Assembly: GCF_000568405.1 (NCBI RefSeq)
Contig: NZ_ARZY01000003.1
Coordinates: 107,990 to 171,989, forward strand
Source: Catenovulum agarivorans DS-2
GTDB lineage: Bacteria > Pseudomonadota > Gammaproteobacteria > Enterobacterales > Alteromonadaceae
Length of the DNA stretch: 64,000 nucleotides
Direction: 5' to 3'
The notes beneath the pieces were generated by a model, which did not search any database, was not told where the DNA came from, and worked only from the letters and a program-made list of their open reading frames with translations. Positions 28,350 to 38,275 of this stretch are shown in pieces; within the stretch, counting starts at the first letter, position 1, and every line of letters starts with the position of its first letter. The translations under genes were made by a program, and so were the position numbers.

Positions 28350-29363
28350 TTAGTTGACTTCTATAACGGCTTTAACCACACCTGAATCACTTTGTGCCCA
28401 TTTGGGAAGCAGCTCAGTTATTTGATCAAATTGTCCAGTATGAGTGACAAACGATCTTGGTTTAACTAAACCCTTGCGAATGCATTCCACCACATATTCA
28501 AAGTCCTCTTTAGTTGCATTACGACTACCCATTAAAGTGGTTTCGCGTTTATGAAATTCAGGATCTTCAAAACTGATCTTGTTTTTTACAATACTGACAA
28601 AAACAATCGTGCCGCCATGAGCCAAATTATAAAAAGCCGACTCCATCGCGTGGACATTGCCAGTGCAATCAATGATGATATTAGGATACTGTCCTTGGGT
28701 AAGTTGTTTAAGTTGGCCGTTCAAATCATCGCGACCATTAAGAACAGCATCAAATGTGTAGTTTTCGACGCAAAACTTTATTTTGTCTGGACAAACTTCT
28801 GAAATAAATACACGTGCTCCTGCTGCTTGGGCAAATTGTGCTGTGCCTAAACCAATTGGACCTGCACCCAAAACCAGTACAGTATCTTGGTTATTGATCT
28901 TTGCTCGTCTGCTTGCGTGAGCTCCGACGGCTAAACATTCAATCAGCGCCATATCTGTAAATGAAAGATCATCCGTGACAACAATGGCAGATTCGGGAAC
29001 CGCAATATATTCACACATACCGCCGTCTCGGTGCACACCTATCACTTCTATATTGCTACAGCAGTTAGGTTTGCCAGATTGACAGGCAAAACATTCACCG
29101 CAACTCACATACGGGATGATATAGACTGATTGACCTACTTTGCTCTGAGTATTTTCGCCGACTTGTGCTATCACACCTGAAAGTTCATGACCTAAAACTC
29201 TTGGGTAGCTAAAATAGGGTTGTTGACCTTTATACGCATGAATATCTGTACCGCAAACACCAATTGCACGAATTTTTACCAGTACTTCACCCGCTTGCGG
29301 ACTCGGTTTGTCGACATTATGTAAGCTAAGCTCATGTGGTTGATTGCAAACAACTGACTTCAT
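28350..29363 (-). CDS. Zinc-dependent dehydrogenase, L-galactonate dehydrogenase (LgoD)-like
   Basis: A 337-aa medium-chain dehydrogenase with catalytic-zinc motifs GVCGTDIHAYKG and GHELSG, structural-zinc cysteines in CGECFACQSGKPNCC, and Rossmann motif VLGAGPIGLGTAQ. Throughout its length (FSYPRVLGHE, EVIGVHRDGGM, DPEFHKRETTLMGSRNAT) it resembles E. coli LgoD/YjjN, which oxidises L-galactonate to D-tagaturonate. In an agar/porphyran locus an L-galactose-derived substrate makes sense, because porphyran contains L-galactose-6-sulfate. Substrate remains inferred. It is divergent from the sulfatase gene. Confidence 0.8.
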   Translation of the reverse strand: MKSVVCNQPHELSLHNVDKPSPQAGEVLVKIRAIGVCGTDIHAYKGQQPYFSYPRVLGHELSGVIAQVGENTQSKVGQSVYIIPYVSCGECFACQSGKPNCCSNIEVIGVHRDGGMCEYIAVPESAIVVTDDLSFTDMALIECLAVGAHASRRAKINNQDTVLVLGAGPIGLGTAQFAQAAGARVFISEVCPDKIKFCVENYTFDAVLNGRDDLNGQLKQLTQGQYPNIIIDCTGNVHAMESAFYNLAHGGTIVFVSIVKNKISFEDPEFHKRETTLMGSRNATKEDFEYVVECIRKGLVKPRSFVTHTGQFDQITELLPKWAQSDSGVVKAVIEVN

Positions 29364-29518
29364 TGCGAATTATTCCTCGGGACTTAAAACTTTATATCTA
29401 GACGATAATGCAGTTATAATTAAATGAATATTTAAAAGTGTGGTTTTATATATAATATGTTATATGTAAAGTTGTTAACAGTAAACTTATTTATTAAAAC
29501 AACAAAATAGGTGCTCAG

Positions 29519-31153
29519 ATGATTAAAAGAATATGCGGCATAATTGGCTCGGTTTTATTGGCTGCAGCCTGCCAAAATACCCAGCTGGGGCCAACAGCTG
29601 GCTCAGCTAAAGAGGTGACAAATAATAAGCGTGAATACAATGTGTTATACATTATGACCGACGACCATGCTGCCCGAGCGGTGGGCGCATATGGGGGACG
29701 ACTTGCGCAACTAAACCCAACTCCGACTTTAGATAAACTTGCGCAACAAGGTATGTTGTTTGAAAATGTATTTGTTACTAACTCAATTTGTACACCCAGC
29801 CGCGCGACTATTTTGACAGGGCAATATAGCCAATCTAATGGTGTATTAGATTTGCAAGGCTCGTTGACCAGCGAGCAACAAAAATTACCACAGCTGATGA
29901 AACAAGCAGGTTACCAAACTGCGATTATTGGTAAGTGGCACTTGAAAAAAGAGCCTGGTGCATTTGATCATTATGAAGTGCTTGAATTACAAGGAAAGTA
30001 TTTTGATCCTGTATTTCGTGTGCGCGGTGATAAACCTTGGCCAAAAAACGAAACAAATTATAAAGGCCATTCTTCAGATGTGATCACCGACTTGTCGATA
30101 GATTGGTTAAAAAACCGTAAGCAGAACGGTAAACCGTTTTTTTTGATGCACCAGTTTAAAGCGCCGCATGATTACTTCGAATATGCACCTCGTTATGAGA
30201 CTTATTTAGCTGATGTAGATATACCTGAACCAGCCGATTTATACCGCTCACCAAATACCCATGGTTCAATTGCGACTAAAGGTCAAGATGGCAGCTTGAT
30301 GAATGATCTTGGGACCTCTATTTCTAAAAGGCATAATCGTCGTAGCTTAGGGGTAGATCTTGGAATCGATCCTAATTTACCTGAGCCTGAATTTACTCGG
30401 CAAAGTTATCAGAAATTCTTAAAAGCCTATTTGCGCTGTGTTAAAGGGGTTGATGACAATATTGCTCGGTTAATTCAAACGTTAAAAGATATTGGAGAGT
30501 ACGACAATACCATTATTATTTATACTTCTGATCAAGGCATGATGCTAGGCGAGCACGATTACCAAGACAAACGTTGGATGTATGAGCCGTCTATTCATAT
30601 GCCGTTTATCGTACACCATCCGGATATGCCTGAAGTGGGTAAGCGCAGTGACCTATTGATTAATAACACTGACTTTGCCCCTTTTATTCTTGACTTAGTT
30701 AACGCCCAAGTGCCAGATAATATGCACGGACGTAGCTTTAAAGCAGAGTTGTTTGGTCAGTCACCTGAGAATTGGCGGACAGCTTCATATTACCGCTATT
30801 GGACGCATAGGATGTACCACGATGTGCCAGCCCACTTTGGCATTCGAACTAAAGATTACAAGCTAATTTTCTTCTATGGTCAAGGGTTTAAACAGCACAA
30901 CTGGTTTTATGACCAAGCTTGGGTGAAGAAAACAGGCCTAAATAACAATGATATTGCAACCCCTGCAGCTTGGGAGCTCTATGACTTGCGCAATGATCCA
31001 GAAGAGTTGAACAATGTTTACGCCGATCCTGCTTACCAGCAGATAATCGCTGAGTTAAAAGCGGAAATGCTTAGGCAGCGTGCTTTGTATAATGAAACGG
31101 ATAAAAACTACCCACACTTACAAAAAATTATTGAACGTCATTGGAATGATTAG
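29519..31153 (+). CDS. S1-family (formylglycine) sulfatase, lipoprotein
   Basis: A 544-aa sulfatase with lipobox AAAC near residue 18. The active-site signature CTPSR with C91 is the cysteine converted to formylglycine, followed by LTGQY. Metal ligands are in YIMTDDHAARA (N-terminal Asp pair) and YTSDQGMMLGEH. The end carries YDLRNDPEELNNVY, typical of S1 sulfatases. It would remove sulfate from galactan oligosaccharides in the periplasm, and sulfated L-galactose of porphyran is a plausible substrate. An anaerobic or FGE-type maturase must be encoded elsewhere. Confidence 0.9.
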   Translation: MIKRICGIIGSVLLAAACQNTQLGPTAGSAKEVTNNKREYNVLYIMTDDHAARAVGAYGGRLAQLNPTPTLDKLAQQGMLFENVFVTNSICTPSRATILTGQYSQSNGVLDLQGSLTSEQQKLPQLMKQAGYQTAIIGKWHLKKEPGAFDHYEVLELQGKYFDPVFRVRGDKPWPKNETNYKGHSSDVITDLSIDWLKNRKQNGKPFFLMHQFKAPHDYFEYAPRYETYLADVDIPEPADLYRSPNTHGSIATKGQDGSLMNDLGTSISKRHNRRSLGVDLGIDPNLPEPEFTRQSYQKFLKAYLRCVKGVDDNIARLIQTLKDIGEYDNTIIIYTSDQGMMLGEHDYQDKRWMYEPSIHMPFIVHHPDMPEVGKRSDLLINNTDFAPFILDLVNAQVPDNMHGRSFKAELFGQSPENWRTASYYRYWTHRMYHDVPAHFGIRTKDYKLIFFYGQGFKQHNWFYDQAWVKKTGLNNNDIATPAAWELYDLRNDPEELNNVYADPAYQQIIAELKAEMLRQRALYNETDKNYPHLQKIIERHWND

Positions 31154-31161
31154 TTGTGGTG

Positions 31162-31194
31162 AAACCACAGGCTGGCGCACCCAGCCTGTGGTTT
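31162..31194. terminator. Strong hairpin terminator between convergent genes
   Basis: AAACCACAGGCTGG (31162-31175) pairs with CCAGCCTGTGGTTT (31181-31194), a 14-bp perfect stem with a 5-base loop and a T-rich 3' side. It lies between the sulfatase and SemiSWEET genes and can act in both directions. Confidence 0.85.
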
Positions 31195-31209
31195 ATTTTA
31201 GAAATGCTT

Positions 31210-31497
31210 TTAAACCTGATATTGGTTGCGTTTGCTAACAATAAATTCATTGTAAATTTTTATCGACAAAATGGTTGCAGATAATAACAAGGTTATCATG
31301 TTTGCAACTATCACCGCTTTATCTTGCTGAACAAATCCGTATACCATCCAGCTGGCCACACCAATGGTGAAAATGCTATACATAGCTAACGAAAGAGATG
31401 CAGTCTCACGAGTTTTGATCACTTGGATCGCTTGCGGAAGAAACGAGAAAGTGGTTAAAAACGCAGATACGAAGCCTAAAATTTCTACATTTGTCAT
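31210..31497 (-). CDS. SemiSWEET sugar transporter
   Basis: A 95-aa three-helix membrane protein of the SemiSWEET (MtN3/PQ-loop) family. The PQ motif is in FLPQAIQVIKTRE near residue 25; helix three spans about 62-82. SemiSWEETs form dimers that passively exchange sugars across the inner membrane. Placed between the sulfatase and an AraC regulator, it is the only obvious inner-membrane sugar carrier in the galactan locus, so it may move galactose or anhydrogalactose derivatives. Substrate is inferred. Confidence 0.85.
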   Translation of the reverse strand: MTNVEILGFVSAFLTTFSFLPQAIQVIKTRETASLSLAMYSIFTIGVASWMVYGFVQQDKAVIVANMITLLLSATILSIKIYNEFIVSKRNQYQV

Positions 31498-31687
31498 AAT
31501 GTTTCCTCAATTTTGCTGCGCCATGTAGCGCAAAGCCCAAAAAATATTTACCGCAGGTTAAGTAAGCGTGTTGAAAGATTACTTGCTGCAATGGTGAAAA
31601 TTATCGCTGAATCACTAGATTTTTGATATGCAATAATCTATCTTGTTTTTATCCAAAACTATCATTGTTTAAAAATGAGGCAGTGTT

Positions 31688-32527
31688 GTGATCGGTTGTG
31701 ATATTGAAGAAATTCTCGAAATTAGCCCACAATGTGATGAACGGTTTATTGATCAGCAGAGTGTACCTGAGTTGGCTGATTTACATATCGGTGTTTCAGG
31801 GGTTTCTACTTTGCAAGAGCATTATAAAGTCGGGCGAAAGAACCCAATGCATCATGCTTTATTGTTCAGTGTGGCAGGCGAAATTGAAGTGACCACTGAA
31901 AGTGGTATATGCAAAGTTGCTCACGGGCAATTAATCTATTTTCCGGCGGGGCAGCCGTTTTTAATGCAACTTAAAAGTAAAATGTGGCGCAAAGTATGGT
32001 TTGAATTAGACGACAACTCAGTCTGGCGTCGATATTTAGCTAATCAACCTTTAGTCGTTGACTGCCGGCAAACACATCAACTCTATCATTTACTCAGTTT
32101 GCTCTATTATGAAAAATCAGTTGAGTTGCGTCGGCCGTTGGTTAAGCAGCTAGATGGTTATATTAAACAATCGCTTAAGGTGGAACATACTAGCAATGCC
32201 GATGAACAGCGACTTACCCAAGTGATTGACCAGTTGGAAGCTAAACTCCATTACCCTTGGACTGTTGACGACATGGCTCAACTTGCAAATTACTCAGCAC
32301 CTCATTTGCATCGATTATTTCAGAAACAATTTGCTCGTTCACCACTGCAACAATTGATAGAAATGCGTATGCAAAAGGCCAAATATTTGTTGGCTAATAC
32401 CAACTGGAGCTCAGAACAAATTGCTGAGCAGGTCGGTTATGCTGACGTGTTTAACTTTGCTAAACGCTTTAAAAAGTCTGTTGGTTTAGCACCTGGGCAG
32501 TATCGTAAAAGCAACAAATCAGCATAA
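31688..32527 (+). CDS. AraC-family transcriptional regulator
   Basis: A 279-aa regulator starting at GTG 31688 behind GAGG. Residues about 30-120 are a cupin-like sensor domain (ALLFSVAGEIEVTT, then LIYFPAGQPF). The C-terminal double helix-turn-helix spans about 180-277 (WTVDDMAQLANYSAPHLHRLF, split here as WTVDDMAQLA and YSAPHLHRLF; then IAEQVGYADVFNFAKRFK). It is divergent from the SemiSWEET gene, and regulators of this class usually respond to sugars. It is the only regulator encoded within the galactan locus. Confidence 0.88.
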   Translation: MIGCDIEEILEISPQCDERFIDQQSVPELADLHIGVSGVSTLQEHYKVGRKNPMHHALLFSVAGEIEVTTESGICKVAHGQLIYFPAGQPFLMQLKSKMWRKVWFELDDNSVWRRYLANQPLVVDCRQTHQLYHLLSLLYYEKSVELRRPLVKQLDGYIKQSLKVEHTSNADEQRLTQVIDQLEAKLHYPWTVDDMAQLANYSAPHLHRLFQKQFARSPLQQLIEMRMQKAKYLLANTNWSSEQIAEQVGYADVFNFAKRFKKSVGLAPGQYRKSNKSA

Positions 32528-32538
32528 AAAGGACAAAC

Positions 32539-32567
32539 AAAAAAGGTTGCCAGCGGCAACCTTTTTT
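32539..32567. terminator. Bidirectional rho-independent terminator
   Basis: GGTTGCC (32545-32551) and GGCAACC (32555-32561), flanked by six A on the left and six T on the right. It lies between the convergent AraC-type gene and typA and serves both. Confidence 0.93.
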
Positions 32568-32591
32568 AAACCTTTAATGTAAAATTAAAGA

Positions 32592-34415
32592 CTAGTCTTT
32601 CTTCTCACGCGCAGCACGACGACGCTCGTTTTCAGTTAAGAACTTCTTACGAACACGAATGCTCTTAGGTGTTACTTCAACTAACTCGTCGTCATCAATA
32701 AATTCTAACGCTTGCTCAAGTGTGTACTTAATTGGTGGTGTTAAAGTTAACGCTTCATCAGTACCCGCGGCACGTACGTTGGTTAACTGCTTACCTTTTA
32801 ATGGGTTAACTGTTAAGTCGTTGTCACGGCTATGAATACCAATCACCATACCTTCGTAAACTTCAACACCGTGCTCAACAAATAAACGACCACGTTCTTG
32901 TAGCGTAAACAATGCGTATGCAACAGCTTTACCCATACCGTTTGAAATAAGTACACCATTTAAACGTTGACCGATTTCGCCGCCTTTGTGTGCAGCGTAG
33001 TGGTCAAACGAGTGGTACATCAAACCAGTACCAGAAGTTAACGTCATAAATTCGTTTTTGAAACCAATTAAACCACGGCTCGGTACGATAAAGTCGATAC
33101 GAATACGGCCTTTGCCATCTGGCACCATGTCAGTCATCTCAGCTTTACGTAAGCCAAGTTTCTCCATGATAGTACCTTGGTGCTCTTCTTCGATATCTAC
33201 AGTTAAAGTTTCGAATGGTTCTTCTAATTGACCATCAACTTCACGTAAGATCACTTCGGGACGAGATACAGCTAACTCGTAACCTTCACGACGCATGTTC
33301 TCGATTAATACGCCTAAATGTAATTCACCGCGGCCAGAAACACGGAATTTATCTGGATCTTCGGTTTCTTCAACACGTAATGCTACGTTATGAACAAGTT
33401 CGCTTTGTAAACGCTCTAAAATTTGACGAGAAGTAACAAATTTACCTTCTTTGCCCGCAAATGGTGAGTTGTTGACTTGGAAAGTCATAGTTACAGTTGG
33501 TTCATCAACAACCAATGCTGGTAAAGCTTCAACTGCATTTGGATCACAGATGGTGTCGGAGATTTTTAATTCGCCCAAACCTGTGATTGCGATAATATCA
33601 CCAGCACTTGCTTCGTCTTTTTCGTATTTATCTAAGCCTAGGTAACCTAATACTTGGCCAATTTTACCGTTACGAGTTTTGCCGTCAGCACCAATTACTG
33701 TCACTTGTTGGTTTACTCTCGCAGTACCACGAGTGATACGACCAATACCAATTACACCTACATAGTTAGAATAATCTAACTGTGAGATTTGCATCTGTAA
33801 TGTGCCTTCAGGATCGGCTTGTGGTGGTTCAACGTGTTCTAAAATTGCGTCGAACAAATCATTCATGTCGTCTTTTTGTTCGCCTTCATCTGCACTGGCC
33901 CAGCCGTTAATTGCAGATGCATAGATAATAGGGAAATCTAATTGCTCGTCAGTTGCACCTAAATTAACGAATAAGTCGAAAACTTGGTCGATAACCCAAT
34001 CAGGACGTGCTGCAGGTTTGTCAATTTTGTTGATAACAACAATTGGACGTAAACCATGTGCGAACGCTTTTTGTGTTACGAAACGCGTTTGTGGCATTGG
34101 ACCTTCTTGTGCGTCAACTAATAACAACACAGAGTCAGCCATTGAAAGTACACGTTCTACTTCACCACCAAAGTCGGCGTGTCCTGGGGTGTCTAGAATG
34201 TTAATACGGAATTCTTTGTAATCGATAGCGGTGTTTTTCGCTAAGATAGTAATACCACGTTCTTTTTCTAACGCGTTGCTATCCATTATACGTTCTTCAG
34301 CTTCACCGCGACTTTCTAGCGTGCCAGATTGTTGGAGTAGTTTATCAACTAGGGTAGTTTTACCATGGTCAACGTGCGCGATAATCGCGATGTTGCGTAA
34401 GTTATTCAAGTTCAT
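32592..34415 (-). CDS. typA: Ribosome-associated GTPase TypA/BipA
   Basis: A 607-aa translational GTPase with G1 [10 protein letters not shown], the GITI switch ([11 protein letters not shown]), G3 [12 protein letters not shown], and G4 NKID, followed by EF-G-like domains and the BipA C-terminal domain ([15 protein letters not shown]). BipA acts in 50S subunit assembly and in growth at low temperature or stress. The length is that of the family. A -10 box TATAAT (minus strand, about 34492-34497) sits inside the palindrome CGCGTATTATACGCG about 80 bp upstream. Confidence 0.97.
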   Translation of the reverse strand: MNLNNLRNIAIIAHVDHGKTTLVDKLLQQSGTLESRGEAEERIMDSNALEKERGITILAKNTAIDYKEFRINILDTPGHADFGGEVERVLSMADSVLLLVDAQEGPMPQTRFVTQKAFAHGLRPIVVINKIDKPAARPDWVIDQVFDLFVNLGATDEQLDFPIIYASAINGWASADEGEQKDDMNDLFDAILEHVEPPQADPEGTLQMQISQLDYSNYVGVIGIGRITRGTARVNQQVTVIGADGKTRNGKIGQVLGYLGLDKYEKDEASAGDIIAITGLGELKISDTICDPNAVEALPALVVDEPTVTMTFQVNNSPFAGKEGKFVTSRQILERLQSELVHNVALRVEETEDPDKFRVSGRGELHLGVLIENMRREGYELAVSRPEVILREVDGQLEEPFETLTVDIEEEHQGTIMEKLGLRKAEMTDMVPDGKGRIRIDFIVPSRGLIGFKNEFMTLTSGTGLMYHSFDHYAAHKGGEIGQRLNGVLISNGMGKAVAYALFTLQERGRLFVEHGVEVYEGMVIGIHSRDNDLTVNPLKGKQLTNVRAAGTDEALTLTPPIKYTLEQALEFIDDDELVEVTPKSIRVRKKFLTENERRRAAREKKD

Positions 34416-34534
34416 CAGGTTAACTTCTATATTTACAGGGTTTAACTGAGGTTAACGCCCTATGTTGAGCAACCTCTCGAAAATTTGCGCGTATTATACG
34501 CGAATTTTAATCAATTACCTATATAGAATATTTG

Positions 34535-35761
34535 TTAACAAGATTCAAAGTTGTGTGCCCAGTCCACAGCTTGTTGATAAAAGCCACAGATGTCCTCGTA
34601 ACTGAACTTAAGCTTCATTGCTTCCATCGTCGTTAGATGCCAACTACCTTGTTCGAATAACTGAATGGTTGAAAGAGCGATTTTGATCGGTGTTTGATGT
34701 TGGGTCGTCAGCGCTTCAATAATTTCTTCAGACAAAGGCAGGGTGTGCAAAATTTGCTCTAGCGGTTGGTCTAAAATGGCATCTAATAATGAAAACAACC
34801 CTGCGAGAAATGCATGTTCTCGTAATGAAGGGGTATTTTTGTGCATCATTAATTCGCAAAAACGTGCTCGAATCGTCGCGACTTGAATTAGTTCACGAGG
34901 TTTGTCGTAAGAAAGCACGCTTGTGGTTAACAATGCGATTAAGCGGCGCATTTCATTTTCACCTAAGTACACAATCGCCTTGCGGATTGATTGCATTTTC
35001 TGAGTGATTGGAAGCAACCCTGAATTGATAAAACGCAGTAACTTAAAAGACAAATTTAAGTCTTGCTCAAAGTATTGAGTTATCTTATTAAAGTTTAATT
35101 CTTCACGCATCAGTTCTTTGTATAGCGCAATCAAAATGCGCTTGTTGCTTTCAATTTCGCTAGATGCGTACATTTCTGGTTTGCAAAAAAAGTAGCCTTG
35201 AAAGAAATTAAAGCCAGCGGCTTCTGCTTGCTCAAACATTTGATGGTCTTCGACCTTTTCAGCTAAGAAACGACAGTCCTTCCTGTGTCGGCGAATTTCA
35301 TCCATGTGTGTTTGTGCTGCTTGAATGCCAGTGTGTTGCAAATCAAATTTTACCAATTTGACATACTTAAAAAATGGCTGCCATTGGGCATCATAAATAA
35401 AATCGTCAAGTGCGATATGATAACCTGCGTGATAGAGCTTTTTAAACATCGCAAGAATTTGCCCTGTCGGCTCTACACACTCTAGCACCTCAATCACAAT
35501 TTTGTTTTTTGGCAATAACAGCGGCAGCTCTTTCAATAAACAGGTTTCTGAGAAATTGATCAGGGCAGGTTTGTTATTGGTTATCCGTTCAATCCCTTGC
35601 GAAAAATGGGTTCTAACTAGCAAACGTGAAGTCGCTTGGGTTGCATCGACATTTTGCGGGAATATGTTGTCTGGGCCATCGCGGAACAATAGTTCGTACG
35701 CAACCACATTTTGTTTGCGATTGAAAATAGGTTGCCGCGCGGTATAAATTTTGTTGGCCAT
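34535..35761 (-). CDS. EAL-HDOD signalling protein
   Basis: A 408-aa protein with an N-terminal EAL domain (about 1-205) and a C-terminal HDOD domain (about 210-405). The EAL signature reads ELL (YELLFRDG), as is usual in this subgroup. VIEVLE, the double Asp in ALDDF, LAEKVED and FFQGYFF are kept, so c-di-GMP binding or hydrolysis cannot be excluded. Related Vibrio proteins (CdgJ) influence motility. It stands alone between typA and glnA on the typA strand. Confidence 0.88.
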   Translation of the reverse strand: MANKIYTARQPIFNRKQNVVAYELLFRDGPDNIFPQNVDATQATSRLLVRTHFSQGIERITNNKPALINFSETCLLKELPLLLPKNKIVIEVLECVEPTGQILAMFKKLYHAGYHIALDDFIYDAQWQPFFKYVKLVKFDLQHTGIQAAQTHMDEIRRHRKDCRFLAEKVEDHQMFEQAEAAGFNFFQGYFFCKPEMYASSEIESNKRILIALYKELMREELNFNKITQYFEQDLNLSFKLLRFINSGLLPITQKMQSIRKAIVYLGENEMRRLIALLTTSVLSYDKPRELIQVATIRARFCELMMHKNTPSLREHAFLAGLFSLLDAILDQPLEQILHTLPLSEEIIEALTTQHQTPIKIALSTIQLFEQGSWHLTTMEAMKLKFSYEDICGFYQQAVDWAHNFESC

Positions 35762-35970
35762 AGTTGGATTAATTTAAACGACTTGATGGTAAAGCTTAAT
35801 TGACCATGAGTTCTTTTGCCAATTATCTCAGCGATTTTGTTAAACATATTAGCAAATGAAAATAATCTGCTAAAACCTAATGAATATTTTGGTCAAGCTA
35901 TTCTCTTAACTGACACAATACTGTATTTTAAGGCAGCGAAGTTAGCGCACTTTAGGCACATAAAAGGGGT

Positions 35971-36009
35971 TGCGCTTTTTTGGTGCTTTTTATGCACCTT
36001 GTTGGTGCG
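35971..36009 (+). promoter_or_regulatory. Two NtrC-type enhancer sites before glnA
   Basis: TGCGCT-N5-GGTGCT (35971-35987) and TGCACC-N5-GGTGCG (35993-36009) match the NtrC consensus TGCACC-N5-GGTGCA. Their centres are 22 bp apart, two helical turns, and lie about 100-120 bp upstream of the predicted sigma-54 start, as at enteric glnA. Confidence 0.8.
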
Positions 36010-36072
36010 CGCTGGTTTGGTCACGCATTAATACCAAGCCTGAAAGCTAGTAAAGTTGTGTATATGTTAGTT

Positions 36073-36088
36073 TGGTACAATTATTGCT
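36073..36088 (+). promoter_or_regulatory. Sigma-54 promoter of glnA
   Basis: TGGTACAATTATTGCT has the invariant GG (36074-36075) and GC (36086-36087) separated by exactly 10 bases, as sigma-54 holoenzyme requires. Transcription would begin near 36099, about 48 bp before the glnA start codon. Confidence 0.85.
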
Positions 36089-36146
36089 AGTTACTGGCAA
36101 CGCGTTTTTGTGCGCTGTTAAAATTATAATTTTCCGGAGGATTGCA

Positions 36147-37553
36147 ATGTCTGCAGAAATTCTAGATATGTTAAAAGAAGGTGAAATCAAGTTTGTTGAC
36201 TTACGTTTCACTGATACTAAAGGTAAAGAACAGCACGTTACTATTCCTGCTCACCAGGTTACTGCTGATTTCTTCGTTGAAGGTAAAATGTTCGACGGTT
36301 CTTCAATCGCTGGTTGGAAAGGCATCAACGAATCTGACATGATTTTAATGCCTGACGCATCAACTGCTATTTTAGACCCATTTGCAGAAGAAGCTCAATT
36401 AAACGTTCGTTGTGACATTATCGAACCTGCTACTATGCAAGGTTACGATCGCGATCCTCGCTCTATCGCTAAGCGTGCAATGGAATACTTAAAATCTACT
36501 GGTATTGGTGACGACGCTTACTTCGGTCCAGAGCCAGAGTTTTTCTTATTTGATGACGTTAAATACGGTCAATCAATGGGTGGCGGTTTCTACAGCGTAG
36601 ACGCAGAAGAAGCAGCATGGAACTCAAACAAAGATTACGAAGGTGGTAACACTGGTCACCGTCCTGGTGTTAAAGGTGGTTACTTCCCAGTTCCTCCTGT
36701 CGATTCAGCTTCTGACATCCGTGCAGCAATGTGTTTAATCCTTGAAGAAATGGGTCAAACTGTTGAAGCGCATCACCATGAAGTTGCAACTGCTGGTCAA
36801 AACGAAATCGCAACTAAATTCAACTCTTTAGTTGAAAAAGCTGACGAAGTTCAAGTTAAGAAATACGTTATCCATAACGTTGCTCACGCTTACGGTAAAA
36901 CAGCTACTTTCATGCCTAAGCCTGTTGTTGGTGACAATGGTTCTGGTATGCACGTTCACCAATCTATCTCTAAAGATGGCAAAAATGTATTCGCTGGTGA
37001 CAAATACGCTGGTTTATCTCAAGAAGCTTTATGGTACATTGGTGGTATCATCAAGCATGCTAAAGCAATCAATGCTTTCACAAATGCGTCAACTAACTCT
37101 TACAAGCGCTTAGTTCCTCATTTCGAAGCACCAGTTATGTTAGCTTACTCTGCTCGTAACCGTTCAGCGTCTATCCGTATCCCATACGTAACTTCTGATC
37201 GTGCACGCCGTATTGAGTGTCGTTTCCCTGATCCAACACAAAATCCATACTTAGGTTTCACAGCTATGTTAATGGCTGGTCTTGACGGTATCATCAACAA
37301 GATCGATCCAGGTGCGTCTATGGATAAAGACTTGTACAACTTACCACCTGAAGAAGAAGCAGTAATTCCAAAAGTTGCTTCATCTTTAGAAGAAGCATTA
37401 CAAGCATTAGATGCTGACCGTGCATTCTTAACAGCTGGTGGCGTAATGAGCGATGAGATGATCGACGCTTACATCGAGTTGAAAACTGAAGAAGTTAACC
37501 AAATCCGTAATACTCCTCATCCGGTTGAGTTTGAGTTGTACTACAGTGTATAA
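36147..37553 (+). CDS. glnA: Glutamine synthetase type I
   Basis: A 468-aa glutamine synthetase, starting at ATG 36147 behind GGAGG (36136-36140); the longer open frame upstream is leader. It condenses ammonium and glutamate to glutamine using ATP. Visible motifs are [16 protein letters not shown] (split: [12 protein letters not shown]), the ATP-site region [10 protein letters not shown], and the adenylylation loop NLPPEE preceded by the modifiable Tyr ([11 protein letters not shown]). Strongly codon-biased. NtrC sites and a sigma-54 promoter control it; ntrBC follow downstream. Confidence 0.98.
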   Translation: MSAEILDMLKEGEIKFVDLRFTDTKGKEQHVTIPAHQVTADFFVEGKMFDGSSIAGWKGINESDMILMPDASTAILDPFAEEAQLNVRCDIIEPATMQGYDRDPRSIAKRAMEYLKSTGIGDDAYFGPEPEFFLFDDVKYGQSMGGGFYSVDAEEAAWNSNKDYEGGNTGHRPGVKGGYFPVPPVDSASDIRAAMCLILEEMGQTVEAHHHEVATAGQNEIATKFNSLVEKADEVQVKKYVIHNVAHAYGKTATFMPKPVVGDNGSGMHVHQSISKDGKNVFAGDKYAGLSQEALWYIGGIIKHAKAINAFTNASTNSYKRLVPHFEAPVMLAYSARNRSASIRIPYVTSDRARRIECRFPDPTQNPYLGFTAMLMAGLDGIINKIDPGASMDKDLYNLPPEEEAVIPKVASSLEEALQALDADRAFLTAGGVMSDEMIDAYIELKTEEVNQIRNTPHPVEFELYYSV

Positions 37554-37581
37554 TTTTTAAAACAATTGTTTTTTAAATGTT

Positions 37582-37610
37582 AAAAAAGTCCGCAAAAGCG
37601 GACTTTTTTT
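37582..37610. terminator. Rho-independent terminator after glnA
   Basis: AAAAAAGTCCGC (37582-37593) and GCGGACTTTTTT (37598-37609) form a 12-bp stem with a 4-base loop and T-run. It separates glnA from the downstream genes, with ntrBC probably receiving only read-through plus their own promoter. Confidence 0.93.
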
Positions 37611-37676
37611 ATGGATAAATAAATTTAGTCAGAGTAGAGTAACGGGCTAGATGTTAGTAAAGGGAATCATTACACA

Positions 37677-38216
37677 GTGGTTAAATCAGTTGGTTTGTAT
37701 AGCCGTATTTGCATAACTTGTTTAACTTTGCTTTTTGCGTTGGAAGCGGTTGCGGCAAAAGTGTATGTACATCGCAATGCCGAAGGCGTGTTAGTCTTTT
37801 CGGATACCCCCCACCCAGACGCTGAAGAAATATCACCTAAAAGTAAAATTGAGTCGATACCGAGCTCAACTCCACAAACATATTCGGGTTCGAGCAAACA
37901 GCAAGCGCAATCTCCACAATATCAAGTTAGATTGGTTCAACCGATAGACCAAGCAACAATTCGAGATAACACAGGTTCAGTGTATGTTGCGGTACAAGTC
38001 TCTCCCACTTATCAAGCGGAGCATCAAGTTAGAGTATTGCTCGATGGTGAAGCTGTCATCCAGCCACAAAATCGTTCGGTGTTTATGTTAAAAAATGTCT
38101 TTCGCGGCGAGCATAAATTAAAAGTTGAATTGCTTGATGCAAACGGCAAGGTTATTGCATCGTCTAAGCCCAGAACTTTTTATATGCACCGGGCATCTGT
38201 TATAAAGCCGAATTAG
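37677..38216 (+). CDS. DUF4124-domain exported protein
   Basis: A 179-aa protein starting at GTG 37677 with an AAGGG upstream. It has a signal peptide (residues about 1-27, ending VAAK). The DUF4124 motif KVYVHRNAEGVLVFSDTPHP (residues about 27-46) follows, then a Ser/Gln-rich linker and a C-terminal Ig-like domain (VRLVQPIDQATIRDN). Function unknown; proteins of this type are commonly found between glnA and ntrB in Alteromonadales-type genomes. It is co-oriented with ntrBC, 60 bp upstream. Confidence 0.8.
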   Translation: MVKSVGLYSRICITCLTLLFALEAVAAKVYVHRNAEGVLVFSDTPHPDAEEISPKSKIESIPSSTPQTYSGSSKQQAQSPQYQVRLVQPIDQATIRDNTGSVYVAVQVSPTYQAEHQVRVLLDGEAVIQPQNRSVFMLKNVFRGEHKLKVELLDANGKVIASSKPRTFYMHRASVIKPN

Positions 38217-38275
38217 TCAAGATTCTAATTGGTATTTAGTTGTCTAGGTGTTACATTTTGGTGCACTGATTCAGA

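Noticed and set aside
29475..29490. GTTAAC-centred dyad before the sulfatase as a fourth galactan operator
   Set aside because: It does not share the ATTGT/ACAAT arms and is too short to stand out in A+T-rich DNA.
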